DNA of 64,000 nucleotides from Leidyana gryllorum EB-2025a. Taxonomy: Eukaryota; Apicomplexa. This document shows positions 1 to 10,283 of the stretch, piece after piece (position 1 is the stretch's first letter; every line of letters begins with the position of its first letter). Position numbers and translations under genes: made by a program. The stretch spans positions 186,001-250,000 of the forward strand of contig JBLWGC010000208.1 in the NCBI GenBank assembly GCA_048772705.1, read 5' to 3'. The notes beneath the pieces were generated by a model. It saw nothing but the letters and a program-made list of their open reading frames with translations. It was not told where the DNA came from and made no database searches.

Positions 1-793
1 GGGTGTTTCTGATGCTTTGAACGGATTGCTTGGTGCAGGCTGGGGTACAAAAGTGACAGTATCACCGAGCATACCACTCTGAGATCCCATCATAAATGAG
101 GGTCCCGCCATGAAAGTAAATCTTTCCTCCTCGTCAGCAGCAGTCTTGTTACGCTCAAGTTGGTCCTCTGCCACTTTAGCTGAGAACTCAACTGATCGGG
201 GAGAGACGCCGCCGCCTCGATGGGTGGAAGCTGCGGTGGTTGTCGTGCGGGCCAAAGTCTGTTGAGAAGCGAGTCTCAGGGCCGTCGCCGATACTCCGCC
301 TCCCGTCGTCGACTGGGGTTGCTGGACGGCCGCAGGCGTCTCTCTGAGAGTGCGAGCGGCATCAGCGTTCCCAGGATCTCTTTTCGAGGCAGTGTTCTTA
401 GCCCCAGACCGATCTTTGGTGGGTGGACGTGGCGAACTTGAGGAGGTCGACCACGACTCAGATTGACGGTTAGGTCCCTGAGTGCCAGCGCCTATCCATG
501 GAATGAACCTGCAATGAGAGATACTTCCACCAAATCGGGGAGCAATCGGCTGCTAACTCGGTGGCTCGAGTTTCCACTGTACTGACAGACGTGGTATGAG
601 CCTTACGGGTCACCTCGGCTTCTTGAAGCAGACTACCTTTTTCCACCTTGACAGCTGCTTCGCTTTCATCAGACTCGTCTGTTGGTACTCGTCTGCAACA
701 TCGAAACCGAGATTTTGTCCGTTCTTTGTTGGCTCTGTCCTTCTTGTTACGCTGGGAAGGGTGGGACCCACCTGACACGTCTTTCTGAGTCAT
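1..793 (-). CDS. Ser/Thr/Pro-rich protein of unknown function, 3' end outside window
   Basis: Two exons read on the minus strand: 793-614 (60 codons, starting MTQKDVSGGS) and 552-1, joined over an intron of about 61 nt (donor gtgacc, acceptor gttag). Exon 2 stays open to the window edge, so the C-terminus is missing. The first exon is basic (KKDRANKERTKSRFRCCRR) and then acidic. The second is rich in Ser, Thr, Arg and Pro (for example TSSSSPRPPTKDRSGAKN) and later has an acidic patch, AADEEERFTFMAGPSF. No domain is recognised and the protein looks largely disordered. Its start codon lies only 17 bp from the start codon of the divergent His-rich gene, so the two probably share a promoter or overlap in their 5' UTRs. 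The splice sites are inferred from frame continuity; the donor is weaker than elsewhere in the window. Confidence 0.5.
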
Positions 794-810
794 CTACTGA
801 AAATTTGATC

Positions 811-2046
811 ATGCGTACTCTTCTTCCTTTGTGTTACTTGGCCCTGCTGGCCGCTGGACACCCCCGCGAACTACTCGAGGTGACTGATGCCGTCCCGAGC
901 TCTGAGGCCGCTGTCACCATTGAGGAATTCGATACTCAAACTGACTGTGCTAACATCCTTGTCAGCGATGACGAAAACCAAGACATTGAGTTCAAACCTA
1001 ACCATCATCATCATCACCACCATCACGCTCGCCACCACCACCACCATCCCCCGCCACCGCCCCCTCTGGTGTTCCTGAACATTCCTAAGGGGATGGCAAG
1101 CGATGCTCAGGACCTTCCCCCAATTCCGGTGATGATCGATGTCGCTCATCTCGACGTCTTCATTGATAACCACCCTAAGGTCGGCATCTTCCCGCCCAGG
1201 CGGCCTGGCAATCTCCGCCGATCTCCCTTCGCACCTCCGCTCAGCGAAGACCAGTTCCGTGTTCTGGGCATGTTCAACGCCAAAAGCTTTTTCCTTCCAT
1301 CACTTGACAAGGCCGAGCAGCCTCAGGAGGGCTGCCAGGGCTTACATGGATCTGACTCGGGTTGCTCTTCTCACTCTGCTGACAATGAGGCCGAGAAAGT
1401 CAATGACAGCGCCGCCAAGAATAACGTCGAGGAGGAGACACCCTCGGCCCCCGAGAGACAAATGAGGGCCAGTCACCATCACTCCTCCTCCAATCACTCG
1501 CATCACTCAGCTGATGGCTCGAGCAGTCACCACAGTATGAGTGGCTCCGAAGGGGGAGACGGCGAGGAGGGGATGATGAAGGCCCACCAGAACTACAATA
1601 TGGGGCACAGCCGGATGCACCGGGATCATCATCAGCACCACCATGGCAACAGTACTGAGACTGTAGCCCCTATGCACTGTGGAAAGGAATGTTCCATGCA
1701 CAAGGAGGGAGGCTGCGAGAAGTGTGCTATGCACGAGAAGATAAAGGGCGGGATGGAAATTGTTGCCGACGACATGGGATCGGAACATCATCACCCACAC
1801 CAATCCAAGCATGAAAAGGAGAACAAAATGATGCAGCCCCAAATGGGCGACAAGAAGAACGATCTGCACAATCTGCCCGGTATCGCTATTCCCCCTCTCA
1901 TCTCTCTCGGAGACAACCCTTTGGTGGTTTCTGACTCCCATTTGGACAAGACGGAGCCCTCTCATCATCACCACCACCATCATCACGGCCGCAAGTTGGA
2001 AGAGGTGGCTGGAACTATCAGTGGGCCTTTGAAGAGACCCGAGTAA
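811..2046 (+). CDS. Secreted histidine-rich protein with Cys/Met/His metal-binding-like motif
   Basis: A single-exon frame of 411 residues. I start it at 811 because MRTLLPLCYLALLAAG is a good signal peptide; the frame stays open upstream but would then overlap the divergent gene. A tract of eight His lies near residues 65-72, followed by a second His run and six Pro. Another His-rich stretch fills the middle and eight His recur near residues 385-392. Around residues 289-310 is HCGKECSMHKEGGCEKCAMH, a dense Cys/Met/His cluster of the kind that binds copper or zinc. The protein is probably secreted or lies in the secretory pathway and binds divalent metal, but this is inference from composition. 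It resembles the second His-rich secreted gene at 26 kb in design, not clearly in sequence. No enzymatic domain is visible. Confidence 0.8.
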   Translation: MRTLLPLCYLALLAAGHPRELLEVTDAVPSSEAAVTIEEFDTQTDCANILVSDDENQDIEFKPNHHHHHHHHARHHHHHPPPPPPLVFLNIPKGMASDAQDLPPIPVMIDVAHLDVFIDNHPKVGIFPPRRPGNLRRSPFAPPLSEDQFRVLGMFNAKSFFLPSLDKAEQPQEGCQGLHGSDSGCSSHSADNEAEKVNDSAAKNNVEEETPSAPERQMRASHHHSSSNHSHHSADGSSSHHSMSGSEGGDGEEGMMKAHQNYNMGHSRMHRDHHQHHHGNSTETVAPMHCGKECSMHKEGGCEKCAMHEKIKGGMEIVADDMGSEHHHPHQSKHEKENKMMQPQMGDKKNDLHNLPGIAIPPLISLGDNPLVVSDSHLDKTEPSHHHHHHHHGRKLEEVAGTISGPLKRPE

Positions 2047-2304
2047 ATTGCCTGTTCTGAGCTTTTCGTCTAATCGCATAGGATCGACCCGCCCCCCCGA
2101 TGGTTTCAACTTGTTCTCTCTTTTTTGAGTGCAGCCTTGTTGTACAGCTTTGATAGAGTTGAGCAGCAGAACGCTCGCTGTGGACATCGGTCCGTCCTCC
2201 CTCTGCTTTGCCTGTGCCGTCTTGTCAGCGATACTGCATTTGTAATGTGTTTGGTGTTGTGAGTTGCGAAATTTGCAGGGAGGGCTAGGACACAAGAAAG
2301 GGAA

Positions 2305-2533
2305 ATGGAGCCCACAGTATTACAGATCCAACCCGTAAGTGCTCGTTGGTGTGGTGGTGTGCGGAGAATGGATGGGATTGAGTTGCTGTCGTCGTCCTCA
2401 GGTTCAAATGAGCATGTTGCTCTTTCTGGGCGCGTTCATAGCTGCTTTGGTGATAGCGGTGATGTGCACAGCTGCAATCACGACCCCGAGTCTCTACTTG
2501 GAAAAACCAGTGCCAATCAATAAGGAATTCTGA
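2305..2533 (+). CDS. 53-residue single-pass membrane protein
   Basis: Two exons, 2305-2334 (10 codons) and 2402-2533, separated by a 67-nt intron with a canonical gtaagt donor and a cctcag acceptor in phase 0. The product begins MEPTVLQIQPVQMS, has one hydrophobic segment (about residues 15-36, LLFLGAFIAALVIAVMCTAA), and ends with a short polar tail, LEKPVPINKEF. The size and layout resemble small subunits of ER or mitochondrial membrane complexes, but I do not recognise a family. The gene is supported by the strong splice sites and the clear transmembrane segment; the first exon is very short. It lies in the gap between the His-rich gene and the kinase gene on the same strand. Confidence 0.6.
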
Positions 2534-2805
2534 GTGTTTTCTGGCGGCGATAGGCAGCTTAGTGTGGCGTGGTGGACTACTACTCTAGAGACACGCAGAC
2601 CCACCTCCTGACCGCCCTGCTACCCCTTAATGCTACCTGACTCTCTGTTACTGTTCACCATTTGAAGTGAACTTCCTCTCATCACTAAGACCAACGAAGT
2701 AACGCAGTTGGCTGCACTGTGTTTCTGTGTCTGTGCAACATATCTGCCTTTGTGTACTCCGAATTACCTCTAGTTGATCCGCCTGTTAGATTGTGATTTC
2801 AACCA

Positions 2806-4835
2806 ATGGCCTACAGTCCGATGTGGCGCCGAGCCCCTTGTTCGTCCAGTGGGGCGTCTCACTTTCCGAAAGGCTTGACTAGCAGAGATGATCGGTACAG
2901 CGACGACGAATGCAGTCTTGCGCGTCAAATTCCACCCGATATTCTGATGTGCGGTTCTCCCAAGATCTCTCCGCGCCATTTGTCGCCCAGTATGGCCTTG
3001 AAACCGATAAGCTGTGGCACACCCAAGACGCCTTCACGTTGCCCCACACGCGACAACAGTTACTTCTCATCCGAAGACGAGGAATACGATGATGATCAAG
3101 ACAGCGTGACACAAGAATTAGTTATCTCCAAATCCTACCGAGCGAGCCTTTCGTCCACAAGACCATTCTATTCGGGCAGTGACCAAGACTACGACGAATA
3201 CTGTTCAGACCGGCCTTCATGGTCTGAAGCTCGCGACAATTCGTCTTATATGCGCCATTACTTCGCCGCATCGCCACTTGAGCCAGAGCGATTCACACAG
3301 CAGGTCACCATAGGTGAGTGGGTAAGTTTTACCAAGCACGAGGCCTGGTCGCAGCCCCGGCATTACACGGTGATGTCAAGATAGTTTACGACACTCTCCA
3401 CCGACGGCGAGTGGCCATGAAGGTGATTGATCGTGCGGCTGTATTTGAGCGAAAGGGGAAACTCGAAGATCCGTATCTCGAGATCTGTGTCTGCAATTAC
3501 CTGAGGAGTGGAAGACTCACCACACAACCACTCTTTCTCGCCCAAACCCTCGGTGTCTACAAAGATGAGCAACACTATTATCTGGTACAAGAACACTGTG
3601 CAGGCGGAGAACTGTACGACCTGATTTGCCGCAAAAAGACCCTTTCCGAGGCGAGAGTGAAGCTAATCGCCTTGCAATTGGTTTTCGCGTTGATGACACT
3701 CCACAGGAACGGCATTTGTCACCGAGACGTGTCTCTGGAAAATGTTCTTCTCACGGTAAACACATCCACAACCGGGTGACAATATCCACTCTGCCTCACA
3801 GGACGATGGCTCGGTGCGACTGATTGACTTTGGCCAGGCAGTTTGCCACTCTGATTCCGCCACGAAGCAGCAAAAACTGCTCATGGGATTAGCTGGAAAG
3901 GCATACTACCGCGCACCTGAGGTACCTCGCTCCCACCGCCGTGCTTTGTTCCTGACGCCTCGTGGTATGAACGAGACAGCGTAACTGGATCGATCGATCA
4001 ATAATACTCCCATTCTCTTATCATCAATAATCGATTGTGTGTGTGTGTGTGTGGCTTTGTTGCCCTCATTGATTGTGTCTTTGTGTGTGTACGCCCTCCC
4101 GACTTAATACTTTGTCTTTTGCCTTCCCAGGTGTATATTGGCGCATATTTCGGGCCCTCCGTGGATGTCTTCGCATTAGGGGTTCTGATCTTTATACTTA
4201 TAACCGGGCAACCACCCTGGCAAAGCGCAAGCCGTAGTGATGAACGGTTTGCGATGATCAGCTCGTCCGCACAAGGGCTCAGTAGAGCTTTCGGACACTG
4301 GAAATGGCGCAGGCCCTCACCCTCCCTGGAAGATTTGTTGAGCTCAATCTTTTATCGGCCCGCAGCTGTGCGACCCACGCTTGAGGATTTGTTACTGCAT
4401 CCATGGTTTGTCGAAGACCTCAGACCGTGGCACGAGTGTGAGCGGCAGTATCCGGATTCAGAGCTGATAAAAGCAAAGATGAAGTTGGCACAGGAGAAAC
4501 TGCGATTGCGTAAAAACCGCTCTCTGAAAGTGGGACCTATTGGGAAACAAAGTACTCTGTCTCCGCCCACGGACATAACATGCAGGGTCAAGAGCCGAAG
4601 CACATTTGGGGCGAGCAGCGGGTCGCGGCAGCAAGCCCGGCCGTGTTACTGCCTCCAAATACAGCAGGGGCAGCTGTCGTGTTCTAGCAGTACAGAGTCT
4701 ACCAAGGAACGGAGCGGCGAAACTTTGGGGTCGGTTTCTCATGGCAGGTCGATGGTCTCGGTTGGAAAGAGGGATTATAGCCGCAAAGTCGGCGACCCTC
4801 TCCCGCTGAAGGCCCGACCCGCCCTTAATTCTTAG
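2806..4835 (+). CDS. CAMK-like Ser/Thr protein kinase with HRDVSLEN catalytic loop
   Basis: Four exons: 2806-3313, 3355-3755, 3802-3921 and 4131-4835, giving 577 residues in frame. The first 170 residues are a Ser/Asp-rich, probably disordered N-terminal region. The kinase domain follows: a poor glycine loop (HGDVKIVYD), the lysine in VAMKVI, QEHCAGGELYDLI at the hinge, the catalytic loop HRDVSLENVLL near residue 291, LIDFGQA near 311, AGKAYYRAPE, and FGPSVDVFALGVL. The usual K/P of HRDxKPEN is replaced by Ser-Leu, a variant I associate with protist CAMK-like kinases. The tail after HPWF contains a basic helix (KAKMKLAQEKLRLRKNRSLK) and Ser-rich sequence. The first intron (41 nt) is placed where it restores the start of the domain. 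A kinase is certain; the substrate is unknown. Confidence 0.85.
4036..4053 (+). repeat. (TG)n microsatellite inside a kinase intron
   Basis: A run of alternating TG lies in the 209-nt third intron (3922-4130) of the kinase gene. This intron is about four times longer than the typical intron in the window, and the microsatellite may account for part of the extra length. Confidence 0.8.
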
Positions 4836-5155
4836 TATCTCGGCTCAATGACGGGACTGATTGCAAGACTTTGAGTGACTCTCCTTTGACTTATACGTAT
4901 CTACTCTTTCAACCCAGCAGCCTACCTGTACACTCTTAATGTTGAAAGGATCTCTCACTCCTCCTATTCTTTTGTCAATGCTGCTTGCATTGTTTCCCCG
5001 CCTGCCTGCTGCCCGTTGTCCTCGTGCTTGGTATACTCTCTCTGTGTGGAAGAGATTTGATCCATGAGACTGTCTCATCCTATGTAACGGTAGGTAGCGG
5101 TGGTTGCTATGCATTGGTCCGTTTTCTCTTTATTCTGGCAGCTTCGGTGCCGAAG
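4836..5155. other. Convergent intergenic spacer, no gene seen
   Basis: About 320 bp lie between the stop codons of two convergent kinase genes. The sequence is pyrimidine-rich on the plus strand and has no convincing frame. It presumably holds both 3' UTRs; no clear termination signal can be named. Confidence 0.6.
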
Positions 5156-7093
5156 TCAGCCTGACTCACGATCGCTGCGAGCGGCGAGCCATTTCTTCGA
5201 AAGCTCTTCATAGTAGCCATCGCTACGATCGCTCGAGCTGGTCAATCTCAAGGAGTCGAACAGGAGTCTCAGGAACACTTCCAGCGCCATTCTCCCTGCT
5301 TCTGTCTTTTGTGCTTGTATCCTGACCTCTTGCGAATTTCCAGCGTTCCCCAATTCTTCGGCTACCCTGCGACCCTCCTGTGTGGTTTGCGCGCGTCCAA
5401 GCGCTCCCCATATCTCACGCCACTCCGGACGACCCGGAGTGCACAGAACGGCTTCCCATCGAGGCAGGAATGCTTCGAGAGCCGAGCCGTTGATGGCCAG
5501 CGAGTGTCCCCGAGAGCCATACAATTCCTGTATCCAGTCTGTGTCTGAGAGCCAAGGCCCCTCAGTTTTATCGGCCATGGCCAGATCGGATGCAAGCTTG
5601 GACAGGAAGCTCCATCGACTAAATACGGCTCTTTCGAACGGATCGCTGCGACCCCAAGTCACTTGTTTCAAACACGGACATTGCCCATCACTTTCTCCAT
5701 CCCTCAAGAAGAAGTCCTTCAAGATTGTATCAATATCTGCATATACAACGCCGATGTTAGTTGCCCGTCACCAGACACTTACCAGGTCTCCGCGAGGCAT
5801 CCGGCTGCAACATCTCTCGAATCACCATTTCCCACTTTTCATCCAAGTAACAGGGAATGTCTAAATCCAAGAACTCCGCTCGGGCGAAGCACAAAAACTC
5901 GGACGGTGCTGCAAACGGCGGCCCCCCTGTATACATGGTACTTTAGTATTTGTCAAAGTGAGGACCTACCCGTGATCAATTGGTATATCGTGCAACCCAG
6001 GCTCCAAATGTCGGACGCCCTCTCTACTTTGTCAGAATTGGCTCGGCTTTCTGGTGACATGAAGTTCGGCGTTCCAACAAAGTACTTGAAAGCACTGCTC
6101 CCTTTATCCTTACGGCCACACCTGGAACGACACAGGCCTTTAAATCCACACACCCCCGTCTCCCCCTCCCCTCTTACTGTCCTGCTGCAGCTGGTGTCCG
6201 AGCCGCTGCGCGCCCGTTCCCTGCGAGAGTGTCTCTGTTCAACGTGAGGTCCATGGCGGTTCCAAAGTCCACAAACTTGAGAACTTGTCTCGACTTGTTG
6301 AATACCAGATTTTCGCACTTGAGATCTCGATGGACGATACCCCGATGATGAAGTGATCGGAGTCCAACATAAATCTGCCCTAAACACCATCTCAGCATAT
6401 GTTCCTCGCGGACGCCCAGTCCTCGAGCACATTCCCACAATTCGTCACCGCTGTGAATGCCATATCATTATTCCGTCGTCGTCAGTGCGAGGAACTTACT
6501 CGCACAGCTCACTGACAAAGTAAACTTCATGAGCATTCTTGAAGGTGTGGTACAGCTTGACAATATGATTGGTGCCATGATCCTCGTCGGCTGCAATCAG
6601 TTCAAGATCACTCGGAACATCCTCAATGCTGAGGCTTTCGCTCGCTCTGAAGGCCAACCGTGTAGAATCACGATAAGCGGTGGGGTTGATTTTGAGCAGA
6701 CAGTGTTTTTCCATTAACAATTCCTTCGCTTTGCCCATCTTCTTCACTTTCTCCTGCACAGGACAAAGCACACATGTGCTCCAGCACCCGAGAACAACAG
6801 GAGAGCACTCATCATCATCATTAAACACACAAACGACCCCCTCCCAACGTACCAGATCGACCACTTTCATGGCATACTCTGTCGGGTCGCCGGGCAGTAG
6901 CACTACATAGACCTTGGAGAAGTTCCCTTCGCCTACGAGCCTTTCGATGTTGACATCTTCTATATTGAGCTGATGAAGAGAGCTGTGATCCGAGCAGCAG
7001 AGGCCCCGACAGTACCTTGCGGTCTTTGACCAAATCCGCTTCAAGATGGCGCGGGGGAATCAGCGGTCCTTGTAGCAGAAATCCCTTGCGCAT
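5156..7093 (-). CDS. PDK1-like AGC protein kinase
   Basis: Seven exons on the minus strand: 7093-7016, 6969-6853, 6753-6500, 6450-6178, 6121-5970, 5926-5783 and 5736-5156. Introns are 43-99 nt and all phases match, giving 532 residues. Motifs in order: glycine loop GEGNFSKV (about 39-46), AMKVVD with the ATP lysine (about 61), YFVSELCD, HRDLKCENLV (about 190), FVDFGTAMD, KYFVGTPNFMSPE, ASDIWSLGCTIYQLITGGPPF, and a C-terminal lobe ending MLQPDASRRP. The FVGTPxFMSPE segment and the IWSLGCTIYQL block match the PDK1 class, the master AGC kinase whose activation-loop Ser lies just before FVGT. The last 190 residues show no clear PH domain, so membrane recruitment may differ. It is head-to-head with URM1, with 21 bp between the start codons. 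Confidence 0.85.
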
Positions 7094-7114
7094 CCTTTTT
7101 TCGGGGCGAAAGAG
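7094..7114. promoter_or_regulatory. 21-bp divergent start-to-start spacer
   Basis: Only 21 bp separate the start codons of the PDK1-like kinase (minus) and URM1 (plus). Core promoter elements and 5' UTRs must therefore overlap the neighbouring coding sequence. No TATA-like motif is visible. Confidence 0.5.
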
Positions 7115-7481
7115 ATGGTCAAGGTGAAGCTCTTTGGCGGCCTGGAGCTGCTAACAAAGTCAGGGGACAGAGAGTATGATTTGAACGTCGAGGACGGGTC
7201 TTCTCTGCGTCAGGTACTCTGGAATTTCCTGCACGAAAAGGTTCAGCCCCACCAACTAAGTCACTTTGTGGACAATCCTTTCGGTGAGACAAATTCGGCA
7301 GGGGTGTACAATGAATGGTGCAGACTCTGAGGTCTCGACATATACCCTCAAGTCAGGCCTTTTAGTGCTGCTGAACGAGGTCGACTCTGAGGTTCTGCTC
7401 GAAGAGGGCCAATCAGTCCTAGACCTCGCCCTCAAAGGTCCTGATGTAGTTACTTTGATCACCACATTGCATGGAGGCTGA
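7115..7481 (+). CDS. URM1: URM1, ubiquitin-related modifier
   Basis: Two exons, 7115-7283 and 7324-7481, joined over a 40-nt intron in phase 1, give 108 residues, close to the usual 95-105. The N-terminus VKVKLFGGLELL matches the beta-grasp start of Urm1, GLLVLLNEVDSE matches the central strand with its Asn-Asp/Glu turn, and the protein ends exactly in TTLHGG. The C-terminal Gly-Gly is thiocarboxylated by the E1-like UBA4/MOCS3 and donates sulfur for 2-thiolation of the wobble uridine in cytosolic tRNAs; Urm1 can also be conjugated to proteins under oxidative stress. Those roles are family knowledge. The intact ending argues for a functional gene. A direct neighbour of a signalling kinase, it probably shares a promoter region with it. 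Confidence 0.93.
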
Positions 7482-7504
7482 TAGCACCAGAAAAAAGACA
7501 TACT

Positions 7505-9847
7505 ATGACACCTCATCTAGCTCACCTTTTCCCTCAATACTGGCTTGAAAGTCAAATACTCCCTCAGGGTTATGACATTGTCGCCAATGTCGATAGTCCT
7601 TATCCGCCTTCTACACTCAGACCCGAAAGTTCCGTACCCAAAGCTTCCTTCCGGCCATTTGCGGCCCTAAGGCAACCGCATTTGTATGCCTCCCCACAAG
7701 CAGTAAGCGCGTGGCCTGCTGGAACCTCACCACCCCCCCCCCCTCTAAAGCAAGGGTATGCACGAGCTTACGTCAATATCACAAGAGGCGTCGCGGAGGT
7801 CTATCAGCGAGAGGAGGACATTAGTGGCGCTATGTCGCCCGCTCCGAGTCCAGCGGGAGCTGCCAGCAGCCCAGATGTATCAACGTCTCCCGCATCCACT
7901 CCGACCCCCCCTTTCTACCCTCTCTGTAAGCAACACTATGAGACTGATCTGACGGTGACGGGTGCAGTCAGAGTCTTCCTAAACGACAAGGCTGTCTATC
8001 AAACGCGAGTTATTAATCCCGAGAGAGCCGTTGGTGGCCTCACTGCAGTTACTACGGCTGTTACTCCGATCAGTACCGTCAAAGGATTCTCCACTAACAA
8101 GAGCGACGGAGTCAGAACCGACACGGCCTCCTCCACTCAGGCCGGATCCCCAACCGCCGGTGGCCAAGCACTGCCGATCCCCGACTTAAACTTAATATCA
8201 GTCCACGACTTGGTGTGGGATGAAGAAGTGCAATTATGGCTCCACTCCCCAGCCAGTATCATCACCCTCCAACTCTTTGAGAAGGATTATTATGTGGAGT
8301 CGGAACTGAGTGAAGATCTCCTCACGTCTATTTCTATTCCCTTGGCGGCTCTATCGCCAGGCAAACCGATAGATCTGGGGTGAGTTGCTAAAGTTGACCA
8401 CATATATTGCCCGGCCCCTTCTCACAGTCTGAATGTCTTTTGCACTCTGCCGCAGTCCTACAGTCTCGAGTCCTTGACAACCAGAGCGGAGCGCCTGGCT
8501 TTGTATGGCGACGAGCCGGACAACGCCTTCAGCCCCACCCTCTGCCCCCCAAGCGCGATTGTCTGCCGAATTCATGTCAGCGTCCTCATCGAGACCACCA
8601 GAGGTCTAGGACGCCACTTATCCGAGCTGGCAGCTCTCAGTTTACCGGATGGGAAGTGGACTCCGTCGGTGATCACTACTGCTCTGACACAAACGGATCA
8701 AACGCAGCTGCTGGCGCACACCGAGTTGTTGGCAATGGATCCGCGTGACCGGCCAGTATCAGCGTTTGCGCTGATCAAAGCGCTATTCACACTCCTGTCG
8801 GCACTCTTGAGCGTGGATCGACAGTCGGATGAACGTGAGATTTTTCGGTTCATTCAAGAGTTTGATGTTCGATATCCTCGAATGCTGGAAGATGCCTTAA
8901 TATTATCAGAGTACCTTGTAACGGGGTAAGATAACGGCCCGCGATCGATGTATTGATCATTTCTGCTCGCTCGGCCGCAGACCTTTAGAGAAGATGCAAG
9001 CCGCGCCAAAGAAGAGTGTGCGCGGCCCCACTGGGCCTATAGGTGCATTGCTGGCCGGCATCATCATCTTAACAGTTTTTGTTTTCAACACACATCTCGC
9101 GCCGGCAGCCTGTTTTCTTACGATCGTAGGTTCCCGGTCGCGGTCTTTCTCATTCCAAGGTGCTTCTAGGCCTACGGCTTCCATGTAGCGCGTCATGTGC
9201 ATATCCCACGGGCGCCGAGCACCAGTCGCACAAGCTCAATAACACCGATGCTCGCCGCTTTAAAGGGAGCTGAAATGTTCACCACGCCGTTGCAGTCGGC
9301 ATTAATGAAGCCGACTTGTGTCCGGAGATTGCGGGTTTTGGAAGTAAGGTGGATTGTCTGAAAGGCCGGCAAATAATTGTGTGTGCGCGTCCCCGCAGTT
9401 GTGGCTGAGCGTGCTGCGGCAACGGGTGGTGGAGCATCCGAATAGCAAGACGGAGTACAGCGTCTTGAGATCGTGTTTGACAGTAAGATCGGAGTGCATG
9501 GCGAAATGTAAAATTTGGGTCATCTTAGTTTGGAAGAAAGCCAACTACCTTGGTGCCGTTTGTGATTTTGTGCGTCTGCCATCAGGCGAGAGGTTTATTC
9601 TGGCCATTGATTGGTTTACTACGTAAGTGGCAGTTGCGATTGCGGGGATCGTTGAAATATGTTTGTAGTTACCGCTATTGTTCTGCGACAAACCCAAGGT
9701 ATAACCGCCACTCGCGGTCTGGTGAGAGGGGCATACCGGTACCATAAGCTGCTTCGAGTTCGGAAAGCAGCGCAGGCCTTACAGCAGGAAGGGAATAGTG
9801 CTCCATCGGCGAGCAAGCGAGGAGATTCGATGAAAAGAACTGAGTGA
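7505..9847 (+). CDS. C2-domain membrane protein (MCTP/ferlin-like)
   Basis: Seven exons: 7505-8379, 8428-8925, 8981-9125, 9170-9343, 9399-9482, 9586-9622 and 9669-9847. All phases match and the product has 663 residues. The N-terminal 70 residues are Pro-rich. Residues about 85-300 look like a C2 domain carrying a low-complexity insertion: VRVFLNDKAVYQTRVI, then DLVWDEEVQLWLHSPAS, ITLQLFEKDYY, and SISIPLAALSPGKPIDLG, which match the DPxWNE and YDKD segments of C2 folds. Two membrane segments follow, GALLAGIIILTVFVFN and LFWPLIGLLLTAIVL, the latter created by splicing, and then a basic cytosolic tail. This architecture resembles MCTP or ferlin-type tethering and fusion proteins that bind lipid with calcium. 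Key C2 aspartates are incomplete, so calcium binding is uncertain. It starts 23 bp after URM1 ends. Confidence 0.7.
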
Positions 9848-9848
9848 A

Positions 9849-10283
9849 GTGCTGTTCTCAGAGAGTTTCCCTTCCACGCCGAAGAAGAGCACAAGATTAA
9901 TGTCGGAAATAGGTGATGAGAGGTTGGTGCTAAAAAAGTGCCCATCGTGTCAAAAGTCGAGTCTGATTTTGACACTCCGAGCACTTTGGAAGAGTTATTT
10001 TGGGGAGGATGACGACGAGCTCTGTGATTTCGAAGGGGAATGCGTCGCAGTGGTCGACACGGCTACTGTAAACTGTCGCACATGCCGCAACATCGATCGC
10101 AAATTGGGTGCATACCGCTACAGTCTGCTGATGAGTATGTCGGCCCCTCACGCTTTCAGAGGTTATGCGGCCCAAAGGCCAAAGCGACGATTCAGTTGGG
10201 TGCGGTGTGCTGAGATATACACGGGGATTAAGAACACGTTTGGTGGTATTAATCCCTGGTTGTATGCCGCCACCTTTTTATAG
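9849..10283 (+). CDS. Possible small protein with Cys pairs, uncertain gene
   Basis: An open frame of 144 codons begins immediately after the stop of the C2-domain gene. The product contains KKCPSCQKSS near residue 35 and NCRTCRNIDRK near residue 78, two CxxC pairs that could form a zinc ribbon, and a basic C-terminal half. The start might instead be the internal Met at MSEIGDERLV. There is no clear promoter space, composition is not strongly coding, and other frames are open here too, so it may be chance or 3' UTR. Confidence 0.3.
   Translation: MLFSESFPSTPKKSTRLMSEIGDERLVLKKCPSCQKSSLILTLRALWKSYFGEDDDELCDFEGECVAVVDTATVNCRTCRNIDRKLGAYRYSLLMSMSAPHAFRGYAAQRPKRRFSWVRCAEIYTGIKNTFGGINPWLYAATFL

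Noticed and set aside
682-810. Upstream extension of the His-rich gene to an earlier Met
   Set aside because: It would run through the first exon of the divergent gene and hide the signal peptide that starts at 811.
3314-3340. 23-nt or 29-nt intron in the first kinase gene
   Set aside because: Both restore the frame, but a 41-nt intron with a gtcgcag acceptor also fits and agrees with the lengths seen elsewhere.
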